Assembly (NCBI RefSeq): GCF_037975245.1
Contig: NC_092572.1
Span: forward strand, 6,835,501-6,899,500
Length of the DNA: 64,000 nt
Source of the DNA: Apostichopus japonicus
Taxonomy: Eukaryota > Echinodermata > Holothuroidea > Aspidochirotida > Stichopodidae
Direction: 5' to 3'
The translations under genes were made by a program, and so were the position numbers. The notes beneath the pieces were generated by a model that was not told the DNA's origin, did not search any database, and saw nothing but the letters and a program-made list of their open reading frames with translations. Below are positions 33,601 to 47,900 of the stretch, in pieces. Position 1 is the first letter of the stretch. Each line of letters opens with the position of its first letter.

Positions 33601-36139
33601 CAATTGTGAATTGTGTACTGAACAGATTTGGAATGTTCACTTTCAAGATACGAGGTAACAAGTAAACTTAAAACTTGGAAAATTGTGGAATATTATTTGT
33701 CGGTTCTTGACAGTACAGTACAATAACATTCTATGCGAGTGCACAGATGATATAGTCTAGCAGCTTCGTACCATCTAATATTTTCTAGACAAAATTTAGA
33801 GACTTCAAAACTGATTCACAATAAATCAACACTAAATTATTCCCTTCATTCTAGTTTTATTGGAAATTTTCAAATTCCAGAATTGCTAACATTTTGAACA
33901 ATTACAGCAAACTTTTTAAATTGAGTATAAATTACCGTAAAAAACTATGAATTATCATTAAGTTCTGTACAGCTAGTATGTTACAGTGAATAGTCACCCA
34001 AGTATACTGTTACTAGGGTTGCACCGGATATCTGGTCAGGCAGGATAATTAATTTTATCCAGTTACGAGCCCAGCCTGATTAACAAAAAATCCTTTCGGA
34101 TCTTTTAGTGATATCTACCCAGAATTATATTGTAAGAAGTATATAACTTAAATTTGAGGTAGTTGACTAACTGGTATCTTTTTCCATCAAGTATTCAACT
34201 TATTACGAAGGAATGGAAACGATGACTGTAAATCTAAATATTTTTCTTGTTTTACATGCTGAGCATAATTTTAAAAGTTGGGCTTAAAGAAAGAGAAGTT
34301 TTCTACAGTTTTATTGTTTTTCTGAGTTTCATTTCCTCTTGGAATAATCCAGTCCAGACTGGTTTTATAAGGCCGAACCAAAATCTGGTTCCGGCCGGAT
34401 CCAAATTGTTGTATCCCTACATACAATATCTTTATTTTGTTTGGTACTGTAGTACTTTATACATCAGTTTATTACAGAAATACATACTACTATTCTTATA
34501 TTGAAAACTACATCACTTTGTCTGTCTGTTATAAATTATGAGTCCATACTTTGGATGTTAAGAGAGAGAAAGATCTAGCATTTTCAGTGAACCTTAACAT
34601 TCAAGGTGTGTAGGAAGTTGGGGGAAAAATCCTTTTATTTCATTAACACATGATTTTAGTGATTTCAATTATCAAATTAATCAGACAACTATATAAACCA
34701 GGAAAAATACTGCAACTGTAGGAAAGAAATATTTACATTTATGATATTAACATTAAATTGCATAGAGTCTAATCAAAATATGCATCCGGTACTTTCTTCC
34801 AGCCTGTTATCATATTAATCTTTTCAAAAAGCTGTGATTCTGTTTTACCGTAGCTTGTGCACTGAACTTTGAGCTTTTGAGAGTAAACAGTACTGTATAT
34901 GAACACAACATCAACATAAGTGTCTCAGATATCATAATTAAATTTCAGTTTACTGGTGCATGGTAAAATAATCACAGGTTTAACGTTAAGGGCAAATTAC
35001 AACTAGATTTGAAGGAAACTGCACATATCCATGAACATAAGAACAAATTTACTTTGGATGTCAAAAACAAGCATATTTAATATGTGGATATTAGCAAGCT
35101 TAGTTGTGGATTACTGTAAGTGTTTCACATTAATTTAATGAATATTCATGAGTAATCTGTTATTTAAATTCACACATTTATGTTAGCCTGTCTCCATCAT
35201 GTACACTCCAATCTACTGTATATCTATTTCAGTCATAAAAGTGGACTGCTAAAAAAATCTGGATGCTGAAAATTTCATGCACTACTGTAGTACAGTACTA
35301 GGAGTAAATATCACAACCTGACAGTTTGTAGGTTTGGAAGTTTTGGAAAGATAATAAGTGAATTTCTAAATATTTAAATTAATGCATAGCAACAGCGGGG
35401 CGAGTGACATTGTCAATGGCAAATGTGATGGAAATTTTTTCTTATCTTCAAAATTTGCATCCACATTTCGAATTTCAGAATTGTATGAATCTTGATTTAA
35501 CATTATTTCTTACAGAATTAATCACATTCATTGGTATAAAATGTGTTCATACCCACAACCCTTTCAAGTAACACTTGGTGCCCATTCCGACCCAAACTTT
35601 AACTTTATGTGATTACTGCTCTACAAATGATTAACAGATACTGTATAAGGTACAGTAGCACCTGTTTGTTTCAAGTTCATTTTAGGTTTTGAAAAACACT
35701 GATGGCTTCCCCTTATCAATATCTCAAAATGCAACGTTCATCTACGAATTAAATGCACATTTTGGAATTTTTATGATGAAAGGTTACTAGGTACCTCTAT
35801 CATTGTCATTACAAATAAAACAATTAAAGATTAAAGGGAAAGAAGAGAAAAGGAGAGACGTTATGCCGTTGAGTATCTTGAAGAAACAATGAAATATTAA
35901 TGAGCTTACTGTGCAATTGAAATTCAAACGTCCATATTGTATTCATCGTGGCACTTACTGCCTCTGTTTCATGTGCATATATATACTGTAGAATTTATAT
36001 GCAATTGGTCATCAACTAATTTGAGCCAAAGAAAATATGGAACGGAACAACGCTACTGTAGTACCAAATTTGAAGGCTCTGAAGTCCTTCGATACAGTAC
36101 TTGTAGTACAAGTGTGTACAGAAAAATGGATAGAACGTA
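30647..36139. other. Gene-poor unassigned DNA
   Basis: No coding region could be supported on either strand. It includes a copy of the CTAAATGCC repeat near 31125-31215. From about 32 kb on, words such as TACTGTA, TACAGTA and AGTACT are strikingly common. It could be intergenic or part of a long intron of a gene outside the window. Confidence 0.4.
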
Positions 36140-36300
36140 CTGTACTGAACTGTACATACTGTTCTGTACTGTGCTGCACTATACTGTACTGTATATGTAC
36201 TGTACTGTATATACTGTACTGTATATACTGTTCTGTACTGTGCTATACTGTACTGTTTATACTGTTCTGTACATTAGACACTGTACATTACACGTTGTAC
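36140..36300. repeat. Degenerate TACTG-rich microsatellite
   Basis: About 160 bp built from ACTGTAC, ATACTGT and TTCTGTACTG words, with internal duplication of TATACTGTTCTGTACTGTGC (two near copies, about 70 bp apart). It gives overlapping C/T/V/L-rich ORFs that are not genes. Confidence 0.85.
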
Positions 36301-36599
36301 ACAGTAGACTCACTTAAGTGCATTCATACAGTCCTATATCAACAGTAAAAAGCAGATCTCTCCATTAATTGTCAGTTCATCTTCCGCACTCGCTCGCCCT
36401 TTTACCCTTTCGAAAACGTAAATCAGAGACGAGCCGATTAAGATATGTGATGGAATAGAAAATGTCAGGTCCTCTATCAAGATGCATTGAAGCCGGGGCA
36501 AATGTAAGCATTTTTTGATTGAGTGTGACAAACACAGTGCTACCCTCGTATGTACAGCATCTTAAAGTGGTGCCTTTTTTAATACCAAACACTAAACTA

Positions 36600-37330
36600 C
36601 ACTCATCATTTGCCTTGACGTCACGGCTCTCGATTTGAAGATGCCTTAAAACATCTCAAATCGAGGAATCTGGCAGTCCAGGTAGTGCGTCTCATGAATG
36701 CATTTCCCTCCTCGTTCCGTGATCAGGAAAATTTCCTCCGGTATACATAAAATGAGGCCTCTTCAAAGGTTTTAAACGTCGATCGTCATCCTCCTCTTTG
36801 CAACGGCAGTCTTCTGCTCGCCAGAAAATTTGCAACACTCGAGTCGGAGCCAAGGAAGGAGAGTAACCTCTGGGCAGAGTTTGCTAGGTGCGACGACGTT
36901 AGTCGGTTTGCAGCTCTTATTAAATTTCACACCTTTTTCTTTCTTTTGCCCCTTTTGCTCTTCATCTCCTTTTCCTCAATAAGATGTATTTCCTCCTCCT
37001 TCTGATCTCTCTGGTTAGAATTCATGTTTACATCCCTTCGATTTATGTTTGATTGTGCGTCGAAGTAGCACAAATAGTTCCAAGGCAGACGCCAACGTGG
37101 AGAAGAAAAATGTCACCACGAAGAGCGACTTGGGGATTCAGCGTTTTGAGAAAATGGGGGTAATGATTATGAATAAGGTCATGGGTGCTTTTTGCTACAC
37201 TGTAAATGGCCTAAGTTGGCTGCTGTCCTCGAAATGATAGCATCGCGTCTGCGAAAAAGGATTCCAAATCAATTAATATGGTGAATCTTTCTCCGTACAT
37301 CGCGTCCCATTCCTGGTGGAAGTGATAGCA
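36600..37330. promoter_or_regulatory. CpG-richer patch with CRE site, possible promoter or exon
   Basis: A full CRE palindrome TGACGTCA at 36616-36623 is followed by a 14-bp inverted repeat (36629-36643 with 36652-36665). The next 600 bp are richer in CpG and in pyrimidine tracts than the surroundings. A 62-codon frame at 37049-37237 includes SDLGIQRFEKMG before a possible donor GTAATG, but I recognise no family. It could be a start region of an unseen gene. Confidence 0.3.
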
Positions 37331-37710
37331 TCTGGTGCAAAAAGAGAAAAGGAAAAAAAGAGTACAATTAAAATTCAGATCGATTGCAATGTAAGATCCT
37401 TACTGTACTGCAGTAATTTGTGTTTGGTTGTTTGACCCGTCAACTTGGCACAAACAAATTTATGATCAATTGCTTGGAAGACTTGCGGGCGTCACAGCCA
37501 TCTTACTTGGTATGTTGATTAAATTTTCATCGTACAATCAATCTCGGCAATTGATGGGTGGATTTCATGTCCACTGGCTACTGGATATAATGTGACATTG
37601 TGCAGTAATGTCAATTGATAAACTGTCCTGGCTAATGTTATAGAGACAGACCAAGAATGGACACAAGGTCTGGGGGTCAACAATATTTTACCCAATATTT
37701 ATATTTTGTA

Positions 37711-38333
37711 TTGAATTTAGTACATGTCATATATTAAACTACAGTACTATAAAATACAGTTTGTATGGAATTTAGTACATCATATAACTACAGTACTACA
37801 AAATACAGTTTGTATGGAATTTAGTACATCATATAACTACAGTACTACAAAATACAGTTTGTATGAAATTTAGTACATCATATAACTACAGTACTACAAA
37901 ATACAGTTTGTATGGAATTTAGTACATCATATAACTACAGTACTACAAAATACAGTTTGTATGGAATTTAGTACATCATATAACTACAGTACTACAAAAT
38001 ACAGTTTGTATGGAATTAAGTACATCATATAACTACAGTACTACAAAATACATTTTGTATGGAATTTAGTACATCATATAACTACAGTACTACAAAATAC
38101 AGTTTGTATGGAATTTAGTACATCATATAACTACAGTACTACAAAATACAGTTTGTATGGAATTTACTACATCATATAACTACAGTACTACAAAATACAG
38201 TTTGTATGGAATTTAGTACATCATATAACTACAGTACTACAAAATACAGTTTGTATGGAATTTACTACATCATATAACTACAGTACTACAAAATACAGTT
38301 TGTATGGAATTTAGTACATCATATAAATACAGT
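37711..38333. repeat. 49-bp minisatellite, about 12-13 copies
   Basis: TTTGTATGG marks repeat starts at 37760 and every 49 bp to 38299, with a degenerate first unit from about 37711. Internal words are AATTTAGTACATCATATAAC and TACAGTACTACAAAATACAG. Units differ by only one or two substitutions, so the array is young or homogenised. Confidence 0.95.
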
Positions 38334-41300
38334 ACTGGTAACCATGTTGACAAATATATTGCAGTTTCTTACTCTCTTTGATTGTTTTATAAATCTTTAT
38401 ATCTCTTTGATAAAAAATTTTTTGTCACCAACAAAGTACAAACCCTTCATGTCTTTGATTTCAAAGTGCTGTAGTATAAAGTTTTTACTTTAATAAAATA
38501 TTCCTATTTTGCTCTCCAAATTTTATTTGAAATGTGTTTGACACAGGAGGCCCTACAGTAGTGCCCAAAGGTGTGAGGGAGCGACTGAGGGAAGACCTTG
38601 GTCAGTACTAGTATATACTTGTAGTACTACTACACTATAGGTATGCAAATTTAGATTAGATGCCAATGGCTATATTGATTAATATGCACACAGTTCAACT
38701 AAGGAAGGAAATCAGAGGTTACTTGTAGGTTTCATGAAAGGACAAAATATGGTCATAGAGAGGGTAAACAAGTCAAATCAATGAAGGACTTGGATTTTGA
38801 GAAGAAGTGGTGGAGATGGTCTAAACCCAATAAATGTAATTTAAGTAAAATGAAATTGTACTGGATATTGCAGTGATAATGTCTGAACTGTACGTCATTC
38901 ATTTTGAATCGCAATATCTCCTATTCATTAGTGTTGGCATATCCTGTACAGTAGAGAGAGGAAACTAACACCCAAAAAATAAAGCAAATAAACACACTTA
39001 AAGCAGCATTTTGCGTCCTTTTGTATGATTTTTCTCAACCTCACTGACTCCACTATGCCATAACGACATACATAACTACTGTAGCTTATCTATTTACATC
39101 TTACTTCAATGGTGGCATAACATTCGAAAAATTTGCAACTTTCAACTTTGTTTTTCTCCAAGATATTTTCCTTTGTGATCCCAATAAACCTCACCCATAA
39201 TATGAATATTTAAACACTACGAACGTCATTGACCAATACGTAATACAACACCATGCTTGATTTGTGTACAGTCTATATGGCAGTTGTACCAGGTAGTTCC
39301 ATAACAACTCCCTGGTTGTACCAACACAAAGTCTTGAATCTATTTTTAGCAACGGCTCATAACTAAACCTGCATCTCTGATTGGTTGAATTCAAACTACT
39401 GCGTTTGGGGGAACTGTATGCGATTAATTTTAAATGTGGAATTTGTCGTGGACACTTTTCTCATTATCTGCAAATATCCTTAATTACTCGCCAATTAATG
39501 TTGTTGGCAGGGAAAAACTTGGCTAATATCTTAGTTTGCTGTTTTGTGATTGATATGTAAAAAACTCGATGGACATGTCAAAAAAGTAGAAAACGGCGAC
39601 CAAACGCAAAATGCTGCTTTAAATGGATTTCAAGCTGCCTGTTTGGTTAGATTTGTGATAATCTTGTGTTACTTGACTGGAAGTCTCGATGGTTTCAGGG
39701 GGACACAAACAACCCAACCATCATCTTTAAGAATATAAATATGACAGAGGTTTATCTTTGTGAAGAACAACCACCTCAAACAGCTCAAAAATACCTATTA
39801 CCAAACAGCTCAGAAATATCTAGCTCCCTTTGGGGAGATATATCTAGCTTTAAAGTCATTTTGTAAATCTGTTTATTGTCAAAGTGCCACTGCATCTTGG
39901 TTCTGACACCTATTAATACTTTCTCTTTGTTTTCCTTGTTTCATATTTTCCAGATAGAATGTTAACAATGTTGACACTGAAACCAATGCCCCTCATAAAA
40001 TCTGAATGTAATAAAACAGCTTCCATGTTTTACAATAAACATTCGCAAAAGCTATCTCCATTGTTACAGTTCTGAAAGGTTGTAATAAATACATAAAAAA
40101 AATTAAACTTAAGCACTTGTATGTGGCTAGGTATATTTTATATAGGGCTTGGAAAGAAGTACCAATTAAAATCAGCTAGTAGTTATTTTACACACAACAA
40201 AGACCTTAATTATCTTTACATTTATTATATATATTTCAAGATTTTTCAAATCGCACAAATGCTACAATATTTAATTTCTACACTAAACTATTCTCTAAAA
40301 GAATACTTCTTCTGACAGAAAAAGAATTGTTGAGATGCAACAATGGTTGATGCTACAAAACATGGAAAGTGTGTTGATTTCAGAAAGAAAGTTTCAAGTG
40401 AAATTTTATGTTCGAGGCCCCATTCTTCACTGAAAAGTGTTTAAATTTTTTTACCTGGATGGAGGTCAAATTTCAAATTGGTCAGCAACATTGGAAACCT
40501 GCAATCCTTGTAAATTATGCAGTGTGAGATACAAAAGATGAATGAAATAAGTTCTGCTAAACTGTACTTTTGGTGTAGGTCAAAGGTCATTTGAGGTCAA
40601 CAAAGATCAATAGCTTCAAATTCCTTCAAAAGCAATGCTGACTTTGAATTAACTTCAAGGAGTTCTCTGTTGTGGGGGGGGGGGGTGGTCAAAGGTCATC
40701 ATATGTCAAGAAAATGAAAACACAGTAAACCAGAGTAGGCACTGTACTTAACAGTACTACACAACTAAACCGATGGATTCAGTGTGAGCTACCTACTGCA
40801 ACATTGCTGCATTAATCCTTTATGCTGTCAGCTACTTGCAGTGACTTTTCTTTAGCAAAATAACAGTTTGTTAAACATCTTTCTGCTAAAAGGGCTGCTG
40901 TTCAAGAAGCATTCTGTAATTACATTGTCTTTACGATCTGTTCCGGCAGTTTGAACTTGCTCATCCATCCATTTCCCCGTTCATCAGATCATACAGAAAT
41001 GTAAAACAAAATACCTTTCGGCTCTGCACGCACTACAAAAGGGAGGCTTTTCACCAAATCACACACTTGATTGGATTATTGATTTTGCCCCCTATGTGGC
41101 TTTTCAACAAGGTGATGTTTTCGATGCCTGACCGCGAAGTAAAGATTAATCAACCGATGAGTGTATCTTTTCATCCATTGTTAACTGCACGGGATATACT
41201 TTTTTTGGGTGATAAATTTGATAAAATCTTACAGAAATGATTTACATCTCTGCACGCAGACAGAAAGTCTGCCCGCTGTGTTTCCTTCAAGAATATACCT

Positions 41301-44300
41301 GGATGGTGTTACTGGACATACAGCACATTGAACAGCAATTTGAACAAAAGATGGGATTCTTGTCGGTTCGGAGGGTACAGTAAATTACAGTGATAAAAGT
41401 GAGACCACTGTAAGTTGAAGTACTGTACCATATATGTGTTGTGTTATTTTAAGGTGATTTAATTTACTGTACAATGACATGTTACAGACTGTACAATAAC
41501 TGTAATTATTGATGAGAGCAGTTGTTGTGTATAGGTTTCTTTACTATCACACACTTACTCACAGTAGTACCGAGGGTGAAGCAGCCAATTTGTTGTAAAT
41601 GTCAACAACAGTTTCACACAGTCTTGAGCATACTACAACAACAAAAACTTCACCTTTTCAGGATTTTCTTTTGCTAAGGAGTCAGTTTTGTGTGGATATA
41701 TTTGCATTTTATCATTTTGGTGTACACATTTGGAATTATTTAGTCAGTGTTGTGTCTCAACGACATCTCAAAAAGTGTGACGGTGTAAAAGAAGATTATA
41801 TTTTGAATGGAGGAGTGAACAAAGGACGTTACATCCTTACTGTACAGTGCTATCCCCTGCTGTGTTAGTATTGTTGCATGTGGACTATATTATTAGTGTT
41901 CATGTGGACTATATTATTACTGTACAGTGCACACTTGTGTTGGCTCAGATCTATAGCCCTGAAAAGGCCTTTTCCTACCCTACGGTATTGTACTCAGCTT
42001 ATACAGACTTCTGAGCCTGTACAATACAGGTAATTTGTTCAACATGTGGTTCCTGCTTAATGATGGATGGTGATAATCAACTACTGCAAAGGTGAATTTA
42101 TTGTTTCCAATTGGTATTATTTGTATTACTATACTTGTATTGTTTAAATAGTACATTATAAAAGAAAAAGAACAATTTAGATGACACATAAATTATGAGG
42201 AAGACACTTTGATCTTGACTAAGTAGCCCACTTTGGTAGGTTTCTCTGGTAGGGTGAGGGTGGGGATTTGGGTAGGGGGAGACAGATAATGGAATGGAAT
42301 GACAATGGAAAGGAGAGTTAATGGAATTGAGATGGGACATTTTGGAGAGGTATGATAAACTATCTCACAGTTGCCATATTTACGACCAAAGAATAAATCA
42401 ACCTGTGAGAAAGTGCTTCTAAGGGCATGGGGTAGCATTAATAATTGGCCAATTATATTTCCATCAATGTTTACAAGCAGTGCCTTAGAAGCATTTTCCT
42501 TCCCTAATCCCTACCATACCGTATGCCACTCGAGCTATAAATAAATGTCATAGGATAAAATAATTAAATAGATTTAGTATGTGAGAATTAATTGCTCTGG
42601 GGTTGGTTTTTTTTTTTTTTTTAAAGTTTTGTAATGAAATTATGTTCAACAAGAACTGTTTTCAACCTTGTTTAATCTGCCAGTGTATTATAGCAGAGCT
42701 AACTGTAGACTATACAGAGCTCAACTGTGCTTACTGTATTCTGTATAATTTGTAACTTAAGGCAGAATCAATTCATGTCACTGATTTGTACATCTATGTA
42801 TGACATGGAGCAATTATTCTTCAATTTCTACCAGATGGGAAGGAATAGTACACTTACAGCTTGGAGCTCCCAAGCAATCATTCACAAAGTTATTAAATAT
42901 TACCATTTTTGACCTTCTGGGTATATTCCCAACGGGCAATTAATTTACCGGCTTCTAGACTTCTCCGTCGTCTTCCTCTTCCTCTCGGCCTGCCTCTAAT
43001 TGTGTCATAGTCAGGATTATAACTGAAGTGATATTTAAAGAGATGATGTGACATGGCGACACACATGTATTAACAACACTGAGTCATCTTTGATAATCTG
43101 TAAGTTTAAACAACATTTAGTAATTTTTTATTCCTCCCACGATTTCCCACCACTTCCTCCCCACCCCTAAATAAGACCTTCCCACCCCTAAATGTGACTT
43201 ATCCACCCCTACATGTAACCTCCCCACCCCTTAATGTGCTAGAACATGAAATCACGGACATCCCTTTTACAACGAAACTCCCCTGCAGATATTTAGATTT
43301 TCACTATCATAATTTTTGATCTCACTGAGACATATTGTCAGTTTATCACTTTCGGTATTTGATGTCTGTCCCAAACTCCCAAATAATTTGGAGACTTCCG
43401 TAGAATCTTGAGCTACACAAGTATATACTGTACCCTTAACTTTGATTGACAAATTTCCTCAATTTCTGACCTGCCAAAAATGTGTATTTTAAAAGAAATT
43501 TAATCATTGCGCTCAAATTTAAGTTAAATGCAGAGCATTTTGTAGTAATTAATAGAAACTTGCAAGGCCTATAGGATCCTAATAACAGGTTTGAGCTTGG
43601 TGCCAGGGTAGGGGGGGAGGAGGGGATGGGGCACAGGAGTCTTCAGTGGGACCATTCTTCCGTTTCCCTTCTCCTCCAAAAGATAAATAAAATAAGTTTG
43701 CTATAAATTAAATGTCGAAAGTGCCTTATCTGACCCCAGCTTTGCACAGCTAGGCCAGCAGCTTTACAAATTTATGGCCAGGTAACTTTTCCTTTGCAAG
43801 GATAATTCTGAGCTCTCTACCGGACCCCATGCGACTCTTTTACGGAAGAGAATGTAAAGAGTAAAGACTTTAATAAAGTTTGTCTATTTTCATCGGACAT
43901 TTCATCCATCTACAAATATAGATTGCTGTATACAGTCTAGAAGATACAGACTTTGTTTACTCGACGCAACTTAAATTAGAACAAATGTATCCGCTACTCC
44001 TTTTTTTCGCACCGTGTAATTGGATCCAAACCTTGGAAACAGTCGAAGGAAGCATCTGCGTATTATCTGCTCATCTCTGCTGCATTAGTCGTCTTCAACT
44101 CCGCATGAATATTGAATTAAATCGCAGGTGTAAAACCCTAATGTTATTGGTACTTTATTAAAACTCCCATCGGAATGGCAGTGTTTGCGGGATATGAGTC
44201 ATGGAATATAAATATATGATGATGAATATGTTTGATATCATTTTCAGGAGAATACAGAAATGCTTTTAATATACAGTATATACTGTATAAAGAATCTAAA

Positions 44301-44748
44301 CTAGGTGTTTTACTGTGTGTATAGCAATCCGTGCACACATCTACTGCAGTAGTCAGTATGGGACATAAAATGTCATATTTTGAATTTCAATATTTTTCAA
44401 ATTTATTTCTTATATATGTTTGTACAAGATAAATACAATATTACATTACAGTAGGAAGGTTAACAAACACTAGAAAATCAGCGAGGCTGTTATCACAGCT
44501 AGTGACCAAGATATATTAACACAACTTACGGTAGGCTGTATAACATACAGTACGTATGACACAGCTTGTAAGACTTCTCATACGTTTTTTTAGCTGTGAC
44601 TTTCACACCTGTACAGCTCCGAACTTCTAGAGCTCTGTGAATATGTTTTTGTAATCAGAGTAGCTAGCTAGTATTCTGTGACATTCTGTCTCTGTATTTC
44701 TGTTCTGCCTTTGTATCGTGATGTTTTGTCGCAGATCACATAAACCGA
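38334..44748. other. Gene-poor unassigned DNA
   Basis: No supported gene. Near 40560-40700 lie two AGGTCAAAGGTCA-type DR1 sites in a degenerate repeat, with poly-G near 40675. The patch at 42930-43010 is locally C-rich and CpG-containing but has no clear ORF. Words like TACTGTA remain common. Confidence 0.35.
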
Positions 44749-44934
44749 GTAGAATCAACCCCATGGCCTCGGGATTGGGGGACCGACTTTTACACTTTGT
44801 ATTCAAAAGTGTAGAATCAACCCCATGGCCTCGGGATTGGGGGACCGACTTTTACAATTTGTATTCAAAAGTGTAGAATCAACCCCATGGCCTCGGGATT
44901 GGGGGACCGACTTTTACACTTTGTATTCAAAAGT
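44749..44934. repeat. Three near-identical tandem copies of a 62-bp GC-richer unit
   Basis: GTAGAATCAACCCCATGG begins copies at 44749, 44811 and 44873. Only one base differs (CACTTTG versus CAATTTG in copy 2). Each ends in TTTTACACTTTGTATTC. The sequence is unlike its AT-rich surroundings. Confidence 0.95.
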
Positions 44935-47900
44935 GTTTTTCTAGTCTATTAGTATTTAATACTGTACGTGCATGTTACTGTGCCATGTAGTAGCACTGTA
45001 CATGTCAACTTAGATACATGTGTGTATTAAATGTGTAGGTAATGTACTGTAGTATGTGTCCAGCCACAATGTTTACTGTATGTAGTACAGGTTACGATAG
45101 TACACAGAGTATAAACATGCAGTCCCAATACATACAATACAGGAGTTTACAGTGTTTTATATAATAATGATAATTTAATAATAGTGTAGATTTATAAAGC
45201 ACAGCAGGAAAAGATAACTGCCCATGGTGCTTCACAAAGTGGAAATCATCAACAATGAAATACAGAACAGAAAAAATGAGTCTTCTGTAAATGATGACTA
45301 ATATTGGTGTCCATGCAGCCTGTGTTACATTCCACACAATGAACGCATGTTATCTAGGATAGATACTGTAGGCAGTGGATAATGAAGTGTTTAAAAATCT
45401 AAATTTTGGTACCTATTTTGAACTTTTATGCTGATTGTTGTTTAAGAAAACAAAAAGAAAGACAAAACCTATCCAATCTTGTCAGATCTATGATGAATTC
45501 AGAACGAATGCAGGTTAAACCAGGTCTGAGAAAATCTACTAGGTAACAGATAGTTCTAATGAATACATTAAAACTGCATGGTTTAATGTTGAGCTTTAAT
45601 ATGTACTGTAACTGTGTTTATAGTCTGAGATATGACTTGAGATGACAAGTGGTTTGGTGAGAGCCTACAGTAAGAGGATCAAAGCTTGTTTATCCTTTGA
45701 AGTTTTGCGCCACAGGTTTTATGACAGATTTAACTGAATTATGTACCTGTAGAGTATGTTACATGGGTGATTGAATATATTGTATGGATGTCAAACTTGG
45801 GATACTGTACTGTACTGTATCTCCATCGTCCCATGATTTACACTCCACGGTATGCCAGTTTCAGTTACATTACTGTACATTACAAAGCATTAGTGTGTTA
45901 TTTAGTAACATAGCAATTGATGCAAAATGGAAGTCTGATCAATTTATCTAGATCTATTTAAGACTTTGACAATGAAACAGTTTATTCTCAGCATTAATAT
46001 ACTCAACAAAATCACATATACATATGAAAGTAAACAATAAGTCATGTGAACAAAAATGTTTAACTTTAACTTTAATTACATATCAAATTTGTGCATGGAA
46101 ATGGAGAAAACAGAAGTATGATACATTACATTACATGCAAACTCCAATCTTCTACTGTACTGTTCAGTAGCTTTTAAATTACAATTGATTATCCTTAAGT
46201 CGACAATTTGTCAAACTAACCACGAAAAGAATGAAAAAAGTCTGGTTAATTGGAAATGTACCGACCAGCCCAAATTTACCCCCAAGTAAAGGTATATATG
46301 TAAATATACTGTACTGCAGTTTGCATTAGTATATTTAATGCATCCTTGAAAGAAAATACTCTTTGTTTTATACCCACGTTAAATCTACGATACAAAGTCC
46401 TCAATTCTGCATAAATTAACCGTAAATTTTACTTGTAAATGGATGGAGTTGTCACTCCACTTCTGGAGAGTGCTTCTATGCGGAGGAGCAAACACACCTA
46501 AAACATTAGCCTGTGCTTGACTCTGTAAGTTTGGTGGCCGGTCGTAAAGTAGTAGGTTGACCTACAGTTATTCCATCAGTACTACCATACTAGCTCTGCA
46601 AGCGTTTGTCACAGCGGATATCTTGTGTGTGTTTGGCTATAAATAATTTAAGACCATTCTGGCAGGCAGTTTTTAAGGGATTTGCTAGATAGATGATTGG
46701 TTCGAATTTCAGTCCGAACGTGTTCAGGCGAGCCTCCTTGGCAAGCTTTAAAGTGTCTCAGGGAGAAACAAGATTCTTACCTAGAAGGTGTAGCATATCA
46801 TTTGCATTTAGCTTCAGCACGAAGAAACGAAAGATTGTACCGTCACCTGTTGGGAAGTATTTATTGAACCATCAAGGGTCTATGGCAACAAGCTCTGGCG
46901 GAATGGAGCAGAACGTCCAAACGTATCGATGTCTCTTTTCATTTTAGGTTTACAGGGATTGGAAAACTTAGTTGTTGTTTTTTTGTCAGTCTGTAGTCAG
47001 TGGAAACTGAGAGCAGTTGCCACAGCGAACTGTTGTGCTCCAATTAATGTAAGCCTTTCAAAGATAGATAAACGGGTATAATCATGTAAGCCTTCAACAA
47101 TAGATATTATTATTATAATTATAAATTCTGTTGAACAGTTAAAATTGCAAAACATTACATTTTTGGTCATGACCATGATAAGGTTTTGTTGAACTAAGGA
47201 GATGGTGATTTGCATCGTCTACATACGGGACGTAAGTTTGGTAGTCATGGTAATTAAATCTGCATTTCTACAGAATGGGATAAACACTGCACAATACTGT
47301 ATATGCTCGTATTAATATGCGTTTATATTAATATTTATACACGGATATATTATGCGGTGTTTGTCCCACATGGCTTGCCATAATCCTCTATCCCCTGAGC
47401 ACATTGTATGATATGAGCCTTGAGGCCTTCTTGTGGCTGAAAATCTTTTAATGGTTTGTTGTTAATAATTTACACATGATGTACACTAAGCAGCATGTAC
47501 TTACACAGTATATGGTTGTTCTGAATGTTGTGATATGTACAGTACTACCGTACCTACATAGATGTTGTATTACCCTCAACCAGGCCTAACCAGTTTAATA
47601 AGAATTATGCCCTAGGCTAAACTATTTTAATATACCACACATTAACAGTATGCACTGTAGACTATATAATACTGTCCTCAGCTGACCTGAAGTGAGAGTT
47701 CCCCCAAGGGAATCTAGAAATGTTTTACACCCCACTGAGCTGAACAGATGGCCTTCATGCCTGTTTAAACTGATATATCCACACAGGAATTACATTGGGA
47801 GTAGAAAATCACCAGGGGGCATCAATGCTACAGGCTATAATAGGCTGCAGCAGTTGGTTTTCATGTACACACATGTATTAAAGTAATTTGTCATAAATAT

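Noticed and set aside
36037-36348. 103- and 126-codon ORFs rich in C, T, Y and V
   Set aside because: Overlap a degenerate TACTG microsatellite in two frames.
37049-37237. 62-codon frame with SDLGIQRFEKMG
   Set aside because: Could be an exon, but no family, acceptor or partner exon was recognised; kept only as a remark within the CpG-richer patch.
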